A stretch of DNA of 64,000 nucleotides from Symbiodinium natans (GCA_905221605.1 CAJNDS010002596.1:15001-79000), one strand, 5' to 3'. Shown: positions 52,576 through 63,039, counted from the first letter of the stretch. Notes: generated by a model from the letters alone, not told the origin. A program made the numbers and translations.

Positions 52576-52682
52576 CAGGAGGACGTCGATGAAGCCTTGA
52601 CTGAAGGTGCCCAGTTCTGCCGAGAAATTTTCACCACTGACCGCCGCCCAAAAAACCCGAAGCCTGGCATCACCAAAGCCAG
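52576..52682 (+). CDS. Exon candidate with a telomere-motif donor
   Basis: Plus-strand acceptor TTGTTCCAG|CAG and donor AAAGCCAG|GTTTAGGGG bound a frame QEDVDEALTEGAQFCREIFT then TDRRPKNPKPGITK. The donor GT is the first base pair of the TTTAGGG tract itself. Acidic, natural composition. Not recognised. Confidence 0.4.
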
Positions 52683-52949
52683 GTTTAGGGGTTTAGGGTT
52701 TAGGGTTTAGGGTTTAGGGTTTCGGGTTTAGGGTAAAGCCTAACACCCCAACACCATAAACCAATTTAAACCCATGGGGTCGCCAAGCTCGTCTTTCAAA
52801 GCTGGCAGCCACGCCGGCAGAAACTTACTGGTTCGTCGTAGGCTCTATGCAAGTCAGTGCCACGATGTAGGTTTCAGGGTTTAGGGTTAGGGTTTGGGAT
52901 TTAGGGTTTAGGGTTTAGGTCTGAGAACAGTACAGTCATAACCACAGTC

Positions 52950-53102
52950 ATGATCGAGATCATCACGTCGGTTCTCAAGAAGCCTGTCGAAACTATCATC
53001 GATCATCAGGCTCAAATCACAGAACTAGTAATCGGCAAACAACACATGAAACTTGCAACTCGAAAGCATAATCCAACACAACAAGAGCAACACGAAGAAT
53101 AA
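52950..53102 (+). CDS. Small ORF, 50 codons
   Basis: ATG at 52950 to TAA at 53100-53102: MIEIITSVLKKPVETIIDHQ, then AQITELVIGKQHMKLATRKH and NPTQQEQHEE. It looks like a soluble helical peptide and has A/T-rich third positions unlike other candidates here. Could be foreign DNA or chance. Confidence 0.33.
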   Translation: MIEIITSVLKKPVETIIDHQAQITELVIGKQHMKLATRKHNPTQQEQHEE

Positions 53103-53153
53103 GATTACGATGACCATAGAAAGCAAAGTATGCTTCGTAGAAACAAACGAAGA

Positions 53154-53576
53154 TTACACATCTTCATCATCATCATCATCATCATCATCATCGCCATCGT
53201 CGTCGTCGTCGTCATCATCATCATTGTCAACATGATCTTCTTCCAACGCAGTAGAGAGATCCGAGTCTCTACTACCGAGCGCCGTCAATATCGGGCTATT
53301 GCCAGTGGTCCTTGTCGAAGTCGTCCTCGTCTTCGTCGAAGTCGTCGTCATCGTCATTTTGTTGTCGTCGTTATTGTCGGCTGTTTCTGTGCGGAATACA
53401 GAAAAGACCACCCACAACATAGTACTTTCTCGTATTAGCTGTGCCATTATACTATTGTTTATGATGTTTAATTCGACTGTTGTTACACATTCAAAAATGA
53501 TTCGATTTTGGCGTTTGACCAAACATGGGTTCGAGATCCATAAGGTCCGAGTCATTGCGTTTAGGATTTCGGGCAT
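53154..53576 (-). CDS. ORF of 140 codons with a poly-Asp tail
   Basis: ATG at 53576 starts MPEILNAMTRTLWISNPCLV; the last 25 residues are nearly all Asp because of the GAT/GAC repeat. A 151-codon plus ORF (53299-53754) overlaps it. Acidic tails occur in real nuclear proteins, but the repeat alone can create this. Unresolved. Confidence 0.3.
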   Translation of the reverse strand: MPEILNAMTRTLWISNPCLVKRQNRIIFECVTTVELNIINNSIMAQLIRESTMLWVVFSVFRTETADNNDDNKMTMTTTSTKTRTTSTRTTGNSPILTALGSRDSDLSTALEEDHVDNDDDDDDDDDGDDDDDDDDDEDV

Positions 53577-53789
53577 TGACTCCCTAGCAACAAACCAGTC
53601 ACGTACAGCAGGTTCTCGGAACCGGAGAGCACATCTTAGTGCCCCCCAAGAAGAGATGAGAGCCCTGCCACTTCAGAACTTGATCGCCCGCAAGACGGGT
53701 GTCTGTCTCAGGGCGTCTCCCTCGAGTGCCACCGATGGTACGAGCAGAGTTTAAAACTAAGGGCTGGAGGTTCTAGGGGGTTGAGGGTT

Positions 53790-55240
53790 CGGTGTAGGGT
53801 TTAGGGTTTAGGGTCTAGGGTTTGGGGTTTAGGGTTTAGGGATTAGGGTTTAGGGTTTAGGGTTTAGGGTCATGCGCTGTGACGCCTGGAGGGCCCGGCT
53901 GACTCCTAAACCTCGCTGTCGGGGGCTGCGGAGGTCGTGCGCGTACGGCACGTCGGGCAGGAGCCCAAGTGGCCTCCAGGCGACAAGAACCTGGGCAGTG
54001 GGGGTTGAGTTCAGGGTTTAGGGTTTAGGGTATAGGGTTCAGGGTTTAGGGTTTAGGGTTCAGGGTTCAGGGTCTAGAGTATAGGCCTGAGGTAGGAAAT
54101 GTATCTCAAAACCTAGGGTTGTGTTAGGATGCTTAATGCTAAACCCTATACCACCAAAAACCTACAACGAAGCCCTTCACGACGGGCGTTACAAAAGGCA
54201 ACACTAATTTTACCCCTGGAATGGACGTTGAAAATCATGGTGTTGCAGTGCTGCAGCAGGTGGTCTATGGTCTCGTGACTGCTTTTGTTGTGGCTGCAAT
54301 GTCTGACAGGCCACTCGTGCACTCCACAGCAGACCCTAAACCTTAACCCTAAACCCTAGACCCTAAACCCTAAACACAACAAGCCTGACGTTCCAAACCG
54401 ATGAATCTTGTCTACAGCCCTACAGTACCTCTGCATGCAAAGGAGCTAGGAGGCTTCCCAGTCGTGAACAAAAGTCAAGAATAGAATGTGTTTAAATGGA
54501 TCTGACAGGCAGCCTCACCCCTAAGCCCTAAACTCGTAAAAGCAAAGGGAAGAACAAGGGTCCCACTGGGCCACTGGGGATCGCAACCCCCCCCCCCAAA
54601 CAAAAACAAATCCCTAAAACCCATGAACCTCTCGGAAAAAACCCTACGTAGCACCATGAAAATCCGTAATGACCTGGCAAAAGCCTCATGGAATTTGGAA
54701 CCCTTAAACCCCTGGGCAGGGTAAGTGTAGACATTCGGACTTGGGGTTAGGGTTACTCGAAGCCCTAAATCCTAAACCCTAAACCCAGCGCAAAATCCCA
54801 ACTATTGTCAAGGCGCCAGGCCAGAATGCACTCCTCGTGAAAGACGTGTCCGCAAAGCAAGACAGCTGCTGCAGAGGCTGGCTCAAAGTCGTCCTTGCTA
54901 GTTTAGGGTTTAGGGTTTAGGGTTGAGGGTTTAGGTTTGGGGTTTAGGGTTTAGGGTTTAGGGTTCGCCCAGTAACCATCTTACAAACAGGTTACCCTTT
55001 CTTGGTTGGTTACTTCATAAGCGAACCCATAAGGGTGCCACTGGGCCACCAAGCGACTAAGCAGCACAGGCACGTCTTTTGAGACGGGAGCCTGCTGCCG
55101 CATCTTCTGTGCACCTGACACACCAGGGGTTTAGGGTTTAGGGTTTAGGGTTTAGGGTTTAGGGTTCAGGGTTCAACAGCCCTTAAACAAGTAATGTTCC
55201 GATCAGCTCAGGCACTCCCCACCATTCTTTAGGGTTTAGG
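53790..55240. other. Gene-poor stretch of TTTAGGG tracts and MITE pieces
   Basis: Contains TTTAGGG/TTCAGGG tracts at 53795-53870, 54015-54075 and 54900-54965, and a family P MITE at 54968-55053 (GCCCAGTAACCATC to GGGTGCCACTGGGC). Islands at 53875-54000 and 54170-54340 have no convincing frame. Confidence 0.6.
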
Positions 55241-55244
55241 GTTT

Positions 55245-55337
55245 GGGGTTTGAGGGTTTGAGGGTTTGAGGGTTTGAGGGTTTGAGGGTTTGAGGGTTTG
55301 AGGGTTTGAGGGTTTGAGGGTTTGAGGGTTTGAGGGT
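55245..55337. repeat. (TTTGAGGG)11 octamer array
   Basis: Eleven nearly perfect TTTGAGGG units seeded from a TTTAGGG/TTTGGGG start. Confidence 0.95.
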
Positions 55338-55950
55338 TGAAGGACTGTTGTTTTAGCAAGCAAGAGGGGTATTGGAGTCTCTGGGACTACCCAAGCCCGA
55401 GGACTTCTTGAAGTGGCCCTCTGGATCTAAGCATGCTTCACCATACTCCAAACCCATTTAACCGATAAAACGCAGATTGTAAGGGATCCTAAGGGAGGAT
55501 TTTACTATTACCCCATAATTGTTTTTTAAGGGTATGCCCAAGGGGTATGCCAAAATTCTACATGTTTTAGGGTACTTAAACTCAGTAAGGAATAGAAAAC
55601 TGAATTTTGAGTACTATCCCCTAAGCCCTAAACCCTAAACCCTAACCCTATCCCGACCATGAGTATTTCTTAGATCTGGAGCCATGTCTTGAAGCCCCCA
55701 AGTTGCGCCTCGGCGACCGGATCCGAGTCAGTGCCCTCCAAACCCCTAGACCGCTCCTTACGAGGATTTTGTACCCGAATTAAGCCCTAAACCCTAAATT
55801 ACTAAACCATAAACCCGAAACTACTAAACCCTGAACCCTAAAACTACTCAACCCTAGGTTCCTAAACCCGGAACCCCTAAGTAAATGAGATTGCGGGCTC
55901 TGCGCTATGCGTTTCAGGGACTTCGAAGCAGTCTCAAACTTAACCTGAGA

Positions 55951-56193
55951 CTTGGGATGTTGCCCCTATACGAACAAGGGTTCAGGGTCCTTAGTAGGGA
56001 CTATCTAGTTCATGGTTGGGATAGTACTAAAAACTCAAATTTCCATTCCTTACTGAGTTTAAGTACCCTTAAACATGAAAAAATGTTGCCCCACGATGAC
56101 AAAGTAACAGTCCTTAATGGGGTATCGTAGTAGTGGGTACGACAATCCCTCTTAAGGACTGCAAGTATAAAGGGGGGAACATCCCAACCTAAG
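55951..56193. mobile_element. MITE family M, long version
   Basis: CTTGGGATGTTGCCCC left and GGGGGGAACATCCCAACCTA right. The inner GAGTTTAAGTACCCTTAAACA module also occurs alone and inverted at about 55570-55624. Confidence 0.7.
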
Positions 56194-57080
56194 ACCCCTA
56201 ACCCGCGCAAAGCCCCTGAAATCCACCATACTGATTTTGGTCAGCGGTTTCTTAGGAACTCTAGTACCCAAAATTTACAAATTATTCCTAAGCATCCCCA
56301 AGGAACCATCTCAAGCCAAAACGCCCCAAAACCACAGTAGGGCTATCAGTAGGGTCGCTGTGGTCATAATCATATTCAGGGTACTTATAACCCACTGATA
56401 AGTACCCATGAACCCTCAACTAACCGGAAAACCCTAAACCCTCAGCCCTAGACCCTCAACCGCTAAACCCTCAACCCTCAACCCTAAAACCCTCAACCCG
56501 AAACCCCTAACACCCTCAACCCCTCAACCCTATACCCCAAAAGCCTCAACCCTACGAGGTAACCTTCAACCCCAAACCCTAAACCCTTAACCTTAAACCC
56601 TACGAACCTTCAAGTGCAGCAGCCCTTGATTGAAGCCCAGGGCACCGGCTTGGACTTCTTCCAGTCGATGTATTGCTGGCCTGCGTCCCCAGAACACCCC
56701 ACTTGAAGGTTCATAAAGGTTTAGGCTTTTGGGTCCGTAGGGTTTAGGGTTTAGGGTTTAGGGTTTAGGGTTTAGGGTTCAGGGTTCAGGGTTTAGGGTT
56801 TCAGGGTGCCTACATGTGGGTCTTAGGGCTCAGGGTTTCCGGTTAGGAGGTTCATGGGTACTACTTCTAAGTAAGGGATGATTCTCAGTAGTGGCGCAAG
56901 CAAGGTTGAAACCTACAATATACCGTGAAAAGCTCCAGGCTTTGAACACCAACCCTCCAGCACAAAAACCTGCAGCAGGGTTTATGGCCACCCCAGAACC
57001 CTACAAAGGCCGAAACCTAACCCTAAACCCTAAACCCTAAACCCTAAACCCGAAGCCCTAAGCCTTTAGCCCTAAGCCAC

Positions 57081-57164
57081 CTGGATCTCAAGGCCCTGAG
57101 GGCCCTGCCTTCTTCCAGGTACACTTCGCGAAACTTGAGGCTTGACACCTGGAGTGCGTCGTAC
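57081..57164 (-). CDS. Exon candidate (YDALQVSSLKFREVYLEEGR...)
   Basis: Minus-strand acceptor AAGACCAG|G and donor GATCCAG|GTGGCTT bound 84 nt reading YDALQVSSLKFREVYLEEGR followed by ALRALRS. The island lies between CCCTAAA (left) and TTTAGGG (right) tracts. It falls inside the 8.7-kb PCYT2 intron but does not fit that protein. Not recognised. Confidence 0.42.
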
Positions 57165-57194
57165 CTGGTCTTCGGTCGCCGGGTTTAGGGTTTA

Positions 57195-57205
57195 GGGTTT
57201 AGGGT

Positions 57206-57244
<39 letters not shown>

Positions 57245-57248
57245 GGTT
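57195..57248. repeat. (GGGTTGA)6 variant array inside TTTAGGG
   Basis: Six perfect GGGTTGA units flanked by TTTAGGG. Confidence 0.95.
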
Positions 57249-57962
57249 TAGGGTTTAGGGCTTAGAAGAGTTTACCCTAAACCCTAAACCCAAAACCTCA
57301 GGGTTCAGGGCTTGGGCTTTCGGGTAGATCTCTACACCTCTGTATTGGTCTTCTGGTTGCTCACAAAAAAGGAGGGAAAAGGGTACCTGGAGTCTGCAGG
57401 TCTCCAAAAAAACAGGCGAACAATCGCGCGAACATGCCGAAAAATGCCTGCAAGTTACCCTTATCCCTACACCCTAAGCCCTAAACCCCAAACCCCAAAC
57501 CCTGCACCCTAAATGCCAGACCCAGGTACCGGCATGGGGCCAGCACGCAGCTGCAGTGCCTGCTCAGTCGGACATCCTGGGGCAAGGAGGGCTTTCGAGG
57601 ATTTAGGGTTTAGGGTTTCGGGGTTAGGGGTTTAGGGTTTAGGGGTTTAGGGTTTAGGGTTTAAGGTTTAGGGTTTAGGGTTTCGGGTTTAAGCTCTAGG
57701 GTTGCAGGGTTTAGACCTCGAGCCTGCCCCCCCCCCCCCCCCCCAATCACTGACGGCAAAACTGCAATGAGCCCCTTGTTATAGGTCACGCATCATCCCC
57801 ATACTCTAAACACAGCCGAACCGATGTAACCTTGGAAAGAAAACCATAAACCCTAAACCCTAAATCCTAAGCCTAAACCCTAGACCCTAGACCCTAGACC
57901 CTAGACCCTAGACCCTAAACCCTAAACCCTAAACCCTAAACCCAAAACCCTAAACCCTAAAC

Positions 57963-58081
57963 CGCAGCCTGGCGTCCTTCCCTCTTGGCAGGCAGGAGCT
58001 GGGCAGCATCGCCAGACACTTCAGCTGCCCGGCCAGGATGAAAGCCAAGGCTCCAGAAAGCATCAAGTGCACCCAACCTTG
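57963..58081. CDS. Exon candidate, strand ambiguous
   Basis: On the plus strand 57992-58081 has excellent borders (CCTTCCCTCTTGGCAG|G and CTTG|GTGAGG) and reads QELGSIARHFSCPARMKAKA. On the minus strand 58077-57963 has acceptor TCACCAAG|GT and a donor CTGCG|GTTTAGGG taken from the repeat, and reads WVHLMLSGALAFILAGQLKC. Only one can be right. The plus borders are the stronger. Confidence 0.4.
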
Positions 58082-58084
58082 GTG

Positions 58085-58240
58085 AGGTTTAGGGTTTAGG
58101 GTTTAGGGTTTAGGGTTTAGGGTTTAGGGTTTAGGGCTGAGGGCTTGGGTTCAGGGCTTAGGGTTTAGGGCTTAGGGTTTAGGGCTTAGGGCCTAGGGTT
58201 TAGGGTTTAGGGTTTAGGGTTTAGGGCTTCGGGCTTAGGG
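58085..58240. repeat. TTTAGGG / GCTTAGGG array
   Basis: About twenty units, the right half mixing GCTTAGGG and TTTAGGG. Confidence 0.95.
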
Positions 58241-58802
58241 TTTAGACGGCTCTGTGCCCTCAATTTAACCATAATGGCCCATACCCCTTGTACTTTTGGG
58301 CTACCGTCATTAGGCTTTCTTTGAGGGTCCCTAGAAGTCATTGCCGGAAGCCTCGCTGTCGGGAAGAATACCTACTGTACACGGTCCGTGTTTTGGGCGG
58401 GAGTATTGGGCCAGGGGGATTGCCTGAAACTCTGTCAGCAAAGATGTCATCCAACTTTACACCCCAAAGCCCCACACCCTAAATCCAATGCCTAAGCAAC
58501 CCTATCATATGGCCCCCAAGCCTCTCCCCCAAACGGTACCACCCCCTCCCGCCCCCCCGAACATTCCCGACCGCCCTAAGTCTTAGATGCTTGAGCATAT
58601 ACCCTAAACCCTAAACCCCAAACCCTAAACCCCGAAACCCAAGACCCGAAAAATTCCACTGCCCGGCAACGCCTCTCTTCATTCTCCTTGCTCTCCAGGG
58701 CCATCCTCACATTCACCACCTGGGAACCCCCCCGCAACCTAAGAGGGTCTAGGGTTTAGGGTTTGGGGTTTAGGGATTCCCCTATGAAAAGACCTGATCC
58801 CT

Positions 58803-58912
58803 ACTTGGAGGTTTATGTGCCCTTACAAGTAGGGTAGCTACGGTTCTGATCCTAACTTTACTTGAGACACTTCTGACCTACTTCGAAGTACCAATGAACC
58901 TCCCAGGAGACC
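58803..58912. mobile_element. MITE family L copy
   Basis: CTACTTGGAGGTTTATGTGC left and AAGTACCAATGAACCTCCCA right. Confidence 0.6.
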
Positions 58913-59143
58913 CGAAAACCTCAACCCCGTAAGCCTTATAACCCTGATCAAGATTACAAGCCCCTGAACCCTAAACCCTAAACCCTAAACCTTAAACCGT
59001 GCCTACAAGTCGGTGAACCCTAAAACCTAAGCCCGTTTGTTCAAAAATGGGTTGTGTCCGGAAGCCAGGAAACCTAACTCCGCATGCCCTGAACGAAAGA
59101 CATCCTAAAACCTAACCCCTTAAAGAACAAGAGAGGCTGGTGT

Positions 59144-59232
59144 AGGGTTTAGGGTTTAGGGTTTAGGGTTTGGGGTTTGGGGTTTAGGGTTTAGGGTTTA
59201 GGGTTTAGGGTTTAGGGTTTAGGGTTTAGGGC
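59144..59232. repeat. TTTAGGG array with TTTGGGG units
   Basis: Twelve units directly left of the exon candidate 59236-59348. Confidence 0.97.
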
Positions 59233-59235
59233 TAC

Positions 59236-59348
59236 CGCTGCGAAGAGCCACCAGCGCGCTAAAGGTGCCAAAAAGGCAAAACCCACCGACAAGTCCCAGC
59301 ATGGCGGCCAGCATGGCTTTGGGTCCGAAGAAGCCACTCATCGGCTTT
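59236..59348 (-). CDS. Exon candidate with glycine-rich membrane segment
   Basis: Minus-strand acceptor CCACCCACCAG|A and donor CGCAGCG|GTAGCCC bound 113 nt: KPMSGFFGPKAMLAAMLGLV then GGFCLFGTFSALVALRSG. A membrane helix with small residues is evident. It is in the PCYT2 intron on the same strand, so it would be a nested gene or a separate transcript. The antisense frame is open too. Confidence 0.38.
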
Positions 59349-60058
59349 CTGGTGGGTGGGGTTTAGGGTTTAGGGTTTAGGGCTTGTCTTATCTTCTAGG
59401 GGACTTAGGGGGTTCAGGGCTGTCGGGTTAAGGGTTTAAGGTCTCAGTTTGGCTTCAGGGAACTGGGGAGACTTTGGGGCGACAGCTTCACAAGCCCCTC
59501 CACCGGGCCGAAAATGGCAACGGAAAGGTGTTTAGGGTTCAGGGTTTAGGGTCAGTTTAGGCTTTAGGGTTTAGGGTTTAGGGGTGAGGGTTTAGGGTTT
59601 AGGGCTACTGGGCTGTTGGGCTGTTTGGGCTTCAGGTTCAGAGCTAAGGGCATGACCGTCAAGGGACTTCGGGGCTTTAGGGTTTAGGAGCTTCGGGTTC
59701 AGCACTTCGTATTTAAAAACTTGGGTTTAGGGTTTAGGGTTTAGGGTTGCTTTGGGGGCTGGTGGCTCAGGGAGGAGCCGGAAACCGCGAAGCCGGTACC
59801 AGGTTCCCGATTTCGGGTTTTGGAAGTACTGGGCATCCGAGTACTTAAGTGGCTCGGGTTTGGGCATTTGGGCTTCGAGGGGCATCGAGAAAATTGCACC
59901 CCAAAGCCACCCAGAAATGTATCACACCCTCTGTAAATAGCCTTAAATATGGGGGGGAGTCGGGGCAGGAGGGGAACCCGTCCGATGAGTACAAATCCCG
60001 AAACCCTACTGTAAACCCTAAGCCCTAAACCCTAAACCCTAAATCTCCGCACGGTCGC

Positions 60059-60140
60059 TGAGTCAGAATGGACGCCCACGATGAGCAGATCGCCCAAGGC
60101 GCGTGCGCGCTTCAGGAGGGAAATGTGGCCCGCATGGAAC
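60059..60140 (-). CDS. PCYT2: PCYT2 exon: HAGH nucleotide-binding motif
   Basis: Minus-strand acceptor TTTGCGCCAG|G and GC donor GACTCA|GCGACC bound 82 nt: FHAGHISLLKRARALGDLLI then VGVHSDS. FHAGH is the HxGH motif of cytidylyltransferases that contacts CTP phosphates; the GDLLIVGVHSD strand follows as in the family. The leading G completes ATG (Met) with the previous exon, and TCA joins GTG of the next exon, giving HSDS-VVNQHRG with family spacing. The larger ORFs on both strands across this block are shadows. Confidence 0.9.
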
Positions 60141-60651
60141 CTGGCGCAAACATCGTAAAACCTGCAGGGCTGAGAAACAGGGAGGGTTTAGGGTTGGGGT
60201 TTAGGGGTATCGGATGCAACTGGTTAGAAAAGCTTGCGCAACTCACCCGGCTAGTAGCCCGACATGCAACACCGACCACACGAAGACATGCAGCATGAGG
60301 CAGCATGTGAAAATCAGACACATGGGCCCTCACCCCATAGTCTATCCTTAGAGTTTAGGGTTTAGGGCTTAGGGTTTAGGATTCTAGGGACTACGAACTG
60401 ACGTTCATAAAACCAAATGACAGGAATGGCTCGCACGCTTGCAAAAGTGGATGAAGGCAGGGAGACTCTCTGGTCGCTCGTCGGGGAGAGAGAGCATCGG
60501 CGCGTCTTCATCATAGGCTCCCCTACGTACTACCCCTCTCTACGCTCTCCCCCCCCCCTCCCCTTCATTCTGGGGGGCAACTAAGCGGGGGGGAGGGGGT
60601 AGTATAGAAGGGGGTAGTAGGGAAACCCACGTCTTGATGCAGCTTGGGAAC

Positions 60652-60680
60652 ATATCCCAGGCCCCATCCACATACACGAC
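60652..60680 (-). CDS. PCYT2: PCYT2 microexon: VYVDGAWD
   Basis: Minus-strand acceptor GTCTGCAG|GTC and GT donor GGATAT|GTTCCC bound 29 nt reading VVYVDGAWD plus AT. The split codon AT|G joins the next exon to give VVYVDGAWDM-FHAGH, the classic (I/V)YVDGAFDLFHAGH start of the second domain with Trp for Phe. The matching phase on both sides makes this small exon convincing. Confidence 0.85.
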
Positions 60681-60937
60681 CTGCAGACACATGGCCAAGA
60701 CCAAGCCCCAAGTCCTAAAGCCCAACAGCCCGAAAACCCTAAACCCTAAAACCCTTAGGCCTAAAGCCCTAAACTCGAAAACTCTAAACCTAAGACCCTG
60801 AACCCCTAAAACCCTAAAACACTAAAACCCTAAAACCCTAAACCCTAAACCCTGAAACCCTGAAATCCCCAAACCCTAGAATCCTAAAACCCCTCAGCCC
60901 TAAGCGGTATGATGTCACGTGGGCGCGGAACGGGCGC

Positions 60938-60963
60938 TAGTCGGCTGGACGGTCGCGAGAATG
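60938..60963 (-). CDS. PCYT2: Possible PCYT2 linker microexon, 26 nt
   Basis: Minus-strand acceptor AAACGCAG|CA and GC donor CGACTA|GCGCCC. It would read (A)FSRPSSRL, linking LRAFS to VVYVDG with the right phases on both sides and about the length of the variable linker in plant enzymes. The linker is not conserved, so only phase, length and position support it. Confidence 0.45.
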
Positions 60964-60968
60964 CTGCG

Positions 60969-61083
60969 TTTTCCCAAAATTAGGGGCACCCTTTTGTGGG
61001 GGTTTAGGGTTTAGGGTTTAAGGTTTAGGGTTTAGGGTTTCCATAGTTGGGGTACATTGAGGGGAACCCCTATTTTGGGAAAT
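60969..61083. mobile_element. Element family V relative with telomere-type insert
   Basis: TTTCCCAAAATTAGGGGCAC left and GGGAACCCCTATTTTGGGAA right are inverted ends. The centre (61000-61040) is TTTAGGG repeat. Sits in a PCYT2 intron. Confidence 0.6.
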
Positions 61084-61359
61084 GCACGATTTGCGACAGC
61101 CTAGGCCGGCTCTAACGACCAGAGGCTTCACCCAAAAAACCTAAAACGAGGGCCTTCCATACGTTCAAACCCTCAACCCTAAACCCTAGTAAGCACTAAG
61201 CCAGAAAAACCCTAAACCCTAAACCCGAAGCCCGTAAAGCCCCAAAACATGCACCAACACCAAAGAGCGCTTAAGCCTGAAGGCCATAAACTCCCTGAGT
61301 CTACCAAAAGCCCAAACTTAACCTTAGGGGCTGAAAACACCCCAGCCCAGAATATGTCA

Positions 61360-61715
61360 ACCTTTCATAAATATATATATGTATATACCTATATATATAT
61401 ATATCATGTAATATACTTAATTTAATCTAGTCTAATCTAAAAAATATTATAATAAAAAAACTAAACAATAAAATAATACAATATACTATACGATTCGAAA
61501 GGAAAGCCAAAACAGGTTAAAGGTTACCTACCCAGACCCCAAGGAGCCACGATTCGAAGCCCTCAGCAAGCCTTGCCAGGCATAGTAATCATAATGATAA
61601 CAATAAAAAGGATAATAATAATAATGATAATAATAAAAACAACGACAGTAATGAAAATAACCATAACAATCAAAATAATAGTAATAACAATAAGAATAAC
61701 AATAAGAAAAAAATA
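61360..61715. repeat. AT-rich stretch with (ATAATA)n trinucleotides
   Basis: (TA)n at 61371-61404, AT-rich DNA to 61490, then ATAATGATA/ACAATAAGA trinucleotides at 61585-61715. The 83- and 96-codon ORFs are mostly repeat translation, apart from their first residues, which overlap a PCYT2 exon. Confidence 0.85.
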
Positions 61716-61756
61716 GAAGCAAGCCTTGCCAGGCTTGAAATGCCCTGGCAGAGCGC

Positions 61757-61809
61757 CCGAGAACGCCCGCAGCAGCTGGGAGGTCACCAGAAAGTTGGAC
61801 TGCTGTGAC
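61757..61809 (-). CDS. PCYT2: PCYT2 exon: inter-domain SNFLVTSQLLRAFS segment
   Basis: Minus-strand acceptor TTGGTTGAG|G and GC donor TTCTCGG|GCGCTC bound 53 nt reading SQQSNFLVTSQLLRAFS. Plant and animal enzymes have S-x-FL-x-TS-x-x-I-x-x-F(S/A) just before the second catalytic domain. Order, strand and phase agree with the neighbouring exons. A TTTAGGG tract (CCCTAAA in sense) lies just upstream. Confidence 0.72.
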
Positions 61810-62083
61810 CTCAACCAAACAGGTCCAAGAGGAAGCTCGGAAGAAAAGGGTTTAGGGTTTAGGGTTTAACAGGAGAAACGCTTGTCTTCTTCAAATGGGC
61901 TTGCAGAGGAACACAACACTGGGCTCAGAGATGCGTCCCTGCTGCACAGGTGTGTCCTTGCTGCATACTTGTATTTATTCCGTTTGCCCTAAACCCTAAA
62001 CCCTAAACCCTAATTCGGGGTTAGGGCTTCAGGCCTTGGGGGCTCCAAGGGTAACACTGGGCCATCCTGTAGTAAATTGTGGT

Positions 62084-62189
62084 TTGGGATGCTCCTCCTT
62101 ATACTAACAGTTCTTCATAGGGATGAAAATAGGGGGTACTATAATCCCTATTAAGGACTGTTACTATAAGGGGGAACCTCCCAAGCTTT
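62084..62189. mobile_element. MITE family M, undisturbed copy
   Basis: GGGATGCTCCTCCTTATACT left and AGGGGGAACCTCCCAAG right, with ACAGTTCTTCATAGGGAT and ATCCCTATTAAGGACTGT as inverted inner arms. Confidence 0.75.
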
Positions 62190-62647
62190 GGTTGGTTACA
62201 CTAGAAGGGAACCCAGAACCAAAACAAAAAAGGCAAAGGGTACCACTGGGGCTACCGAGAACACAGGAGCCGGTTCTGTCCGAATGGGAATATCAGGTGG
62301 GTCATACTTATCGATCTACTAGTTGCTGAGTACACTGGCCCAAAGAGGTTAAGCTTTAAAGTATGGTAGGCTTGTATATACCCCAAAAGGTTACAAGTTA
62401 TCTACCCAGCTACTAGGACCTTAGGGGATTTGCAGATATCATGCGATTCCCCTGAGGCCGCTGCAAGCTTTAAAGCCCCAAACCTCAAGGACCCTAAACT
62501 CTACACCCTGAACCCTAAATCCTAAACCCAAACCTTAAGGACGTCTCCTGGGCGCGCGACGCGAAGACCCCTTCAGAAGTGGGATTTCCCGGACCCTGGG
62601 ACGTGCTGAGGAGCGCCGTGTGATGGTCCTGGTCAAGACTTGAAGGG

Positions 62648-62766
62648 CTTGGGATGTTCCCCCTTATACTAAAGCCCTAAACCCTAAACCCTAAACCCTA
62701 AACCTAACTATAGTATCCCCTATAATCCCCATTAAGGACTGTTAGTATAAGGGGGAACATCCCAAG
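62648..62766. mobile_element. MITE family M copy with perfect 25-bp ends and a telomere-type insert
   Basis: The 25 bp from 62648 are the exact reverse complement of 62742-62766 (key part GGGATGTTCCCCCTTATACT). Where other copies have ACAGTCCTTAATAGGG, this one has AGCCCTAAACCCTAAACCC (62673-62707). Confidence 0.82.
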
Positions 62767-63039
62767 TTCAATCGGTTGTTTAACGAATTCTGGGAGTTTT
62801 GAGTTTGTTGGGGTTTTCGGGTGAGCCTGGGGGGTTGAAAGGGCTTCGCTATGTTGGGTGTGCGTGACGCCTTGTGCATGTGTGTATAATTATGTGTAAG
62901 TTGTACAAATCAAATATGAATGTACCTAGATTTGATTAGATTTGTATATGCCCGGCATGTCCGCCTTCACCCCCCCCACCCCCCCAATGTGGTCCGGTCT
63001 CAGGGCCCCTGAAGGTCTTAAGGACAGTGCTAGTAGGGT

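Larger units (their letters stand above)
52925..53785. other. AT-richer island free of telomere-type repeats
   Basis: About 860 bp whose base composition differs from its surroundings, with an (ATC)n/(GTC)n microsatellite at 53160-53225. Long frames are open on both strands, listed separately. Confidence 0.6.

Noticed and set aside
53520-53600. Possible tRNA (GGTTCGAGATCC)
   Set aside because: T-loop-like string only; no matching acceptor or anticodon stem.
60417-60584. Plus ORF reading ARTLAKVDEGRETLWSLVGE
   Set aside because: Attractive, but the minus strand is also open (AYDEDAPMLSLPDERPESLP) and no splice site or homology decides between them.
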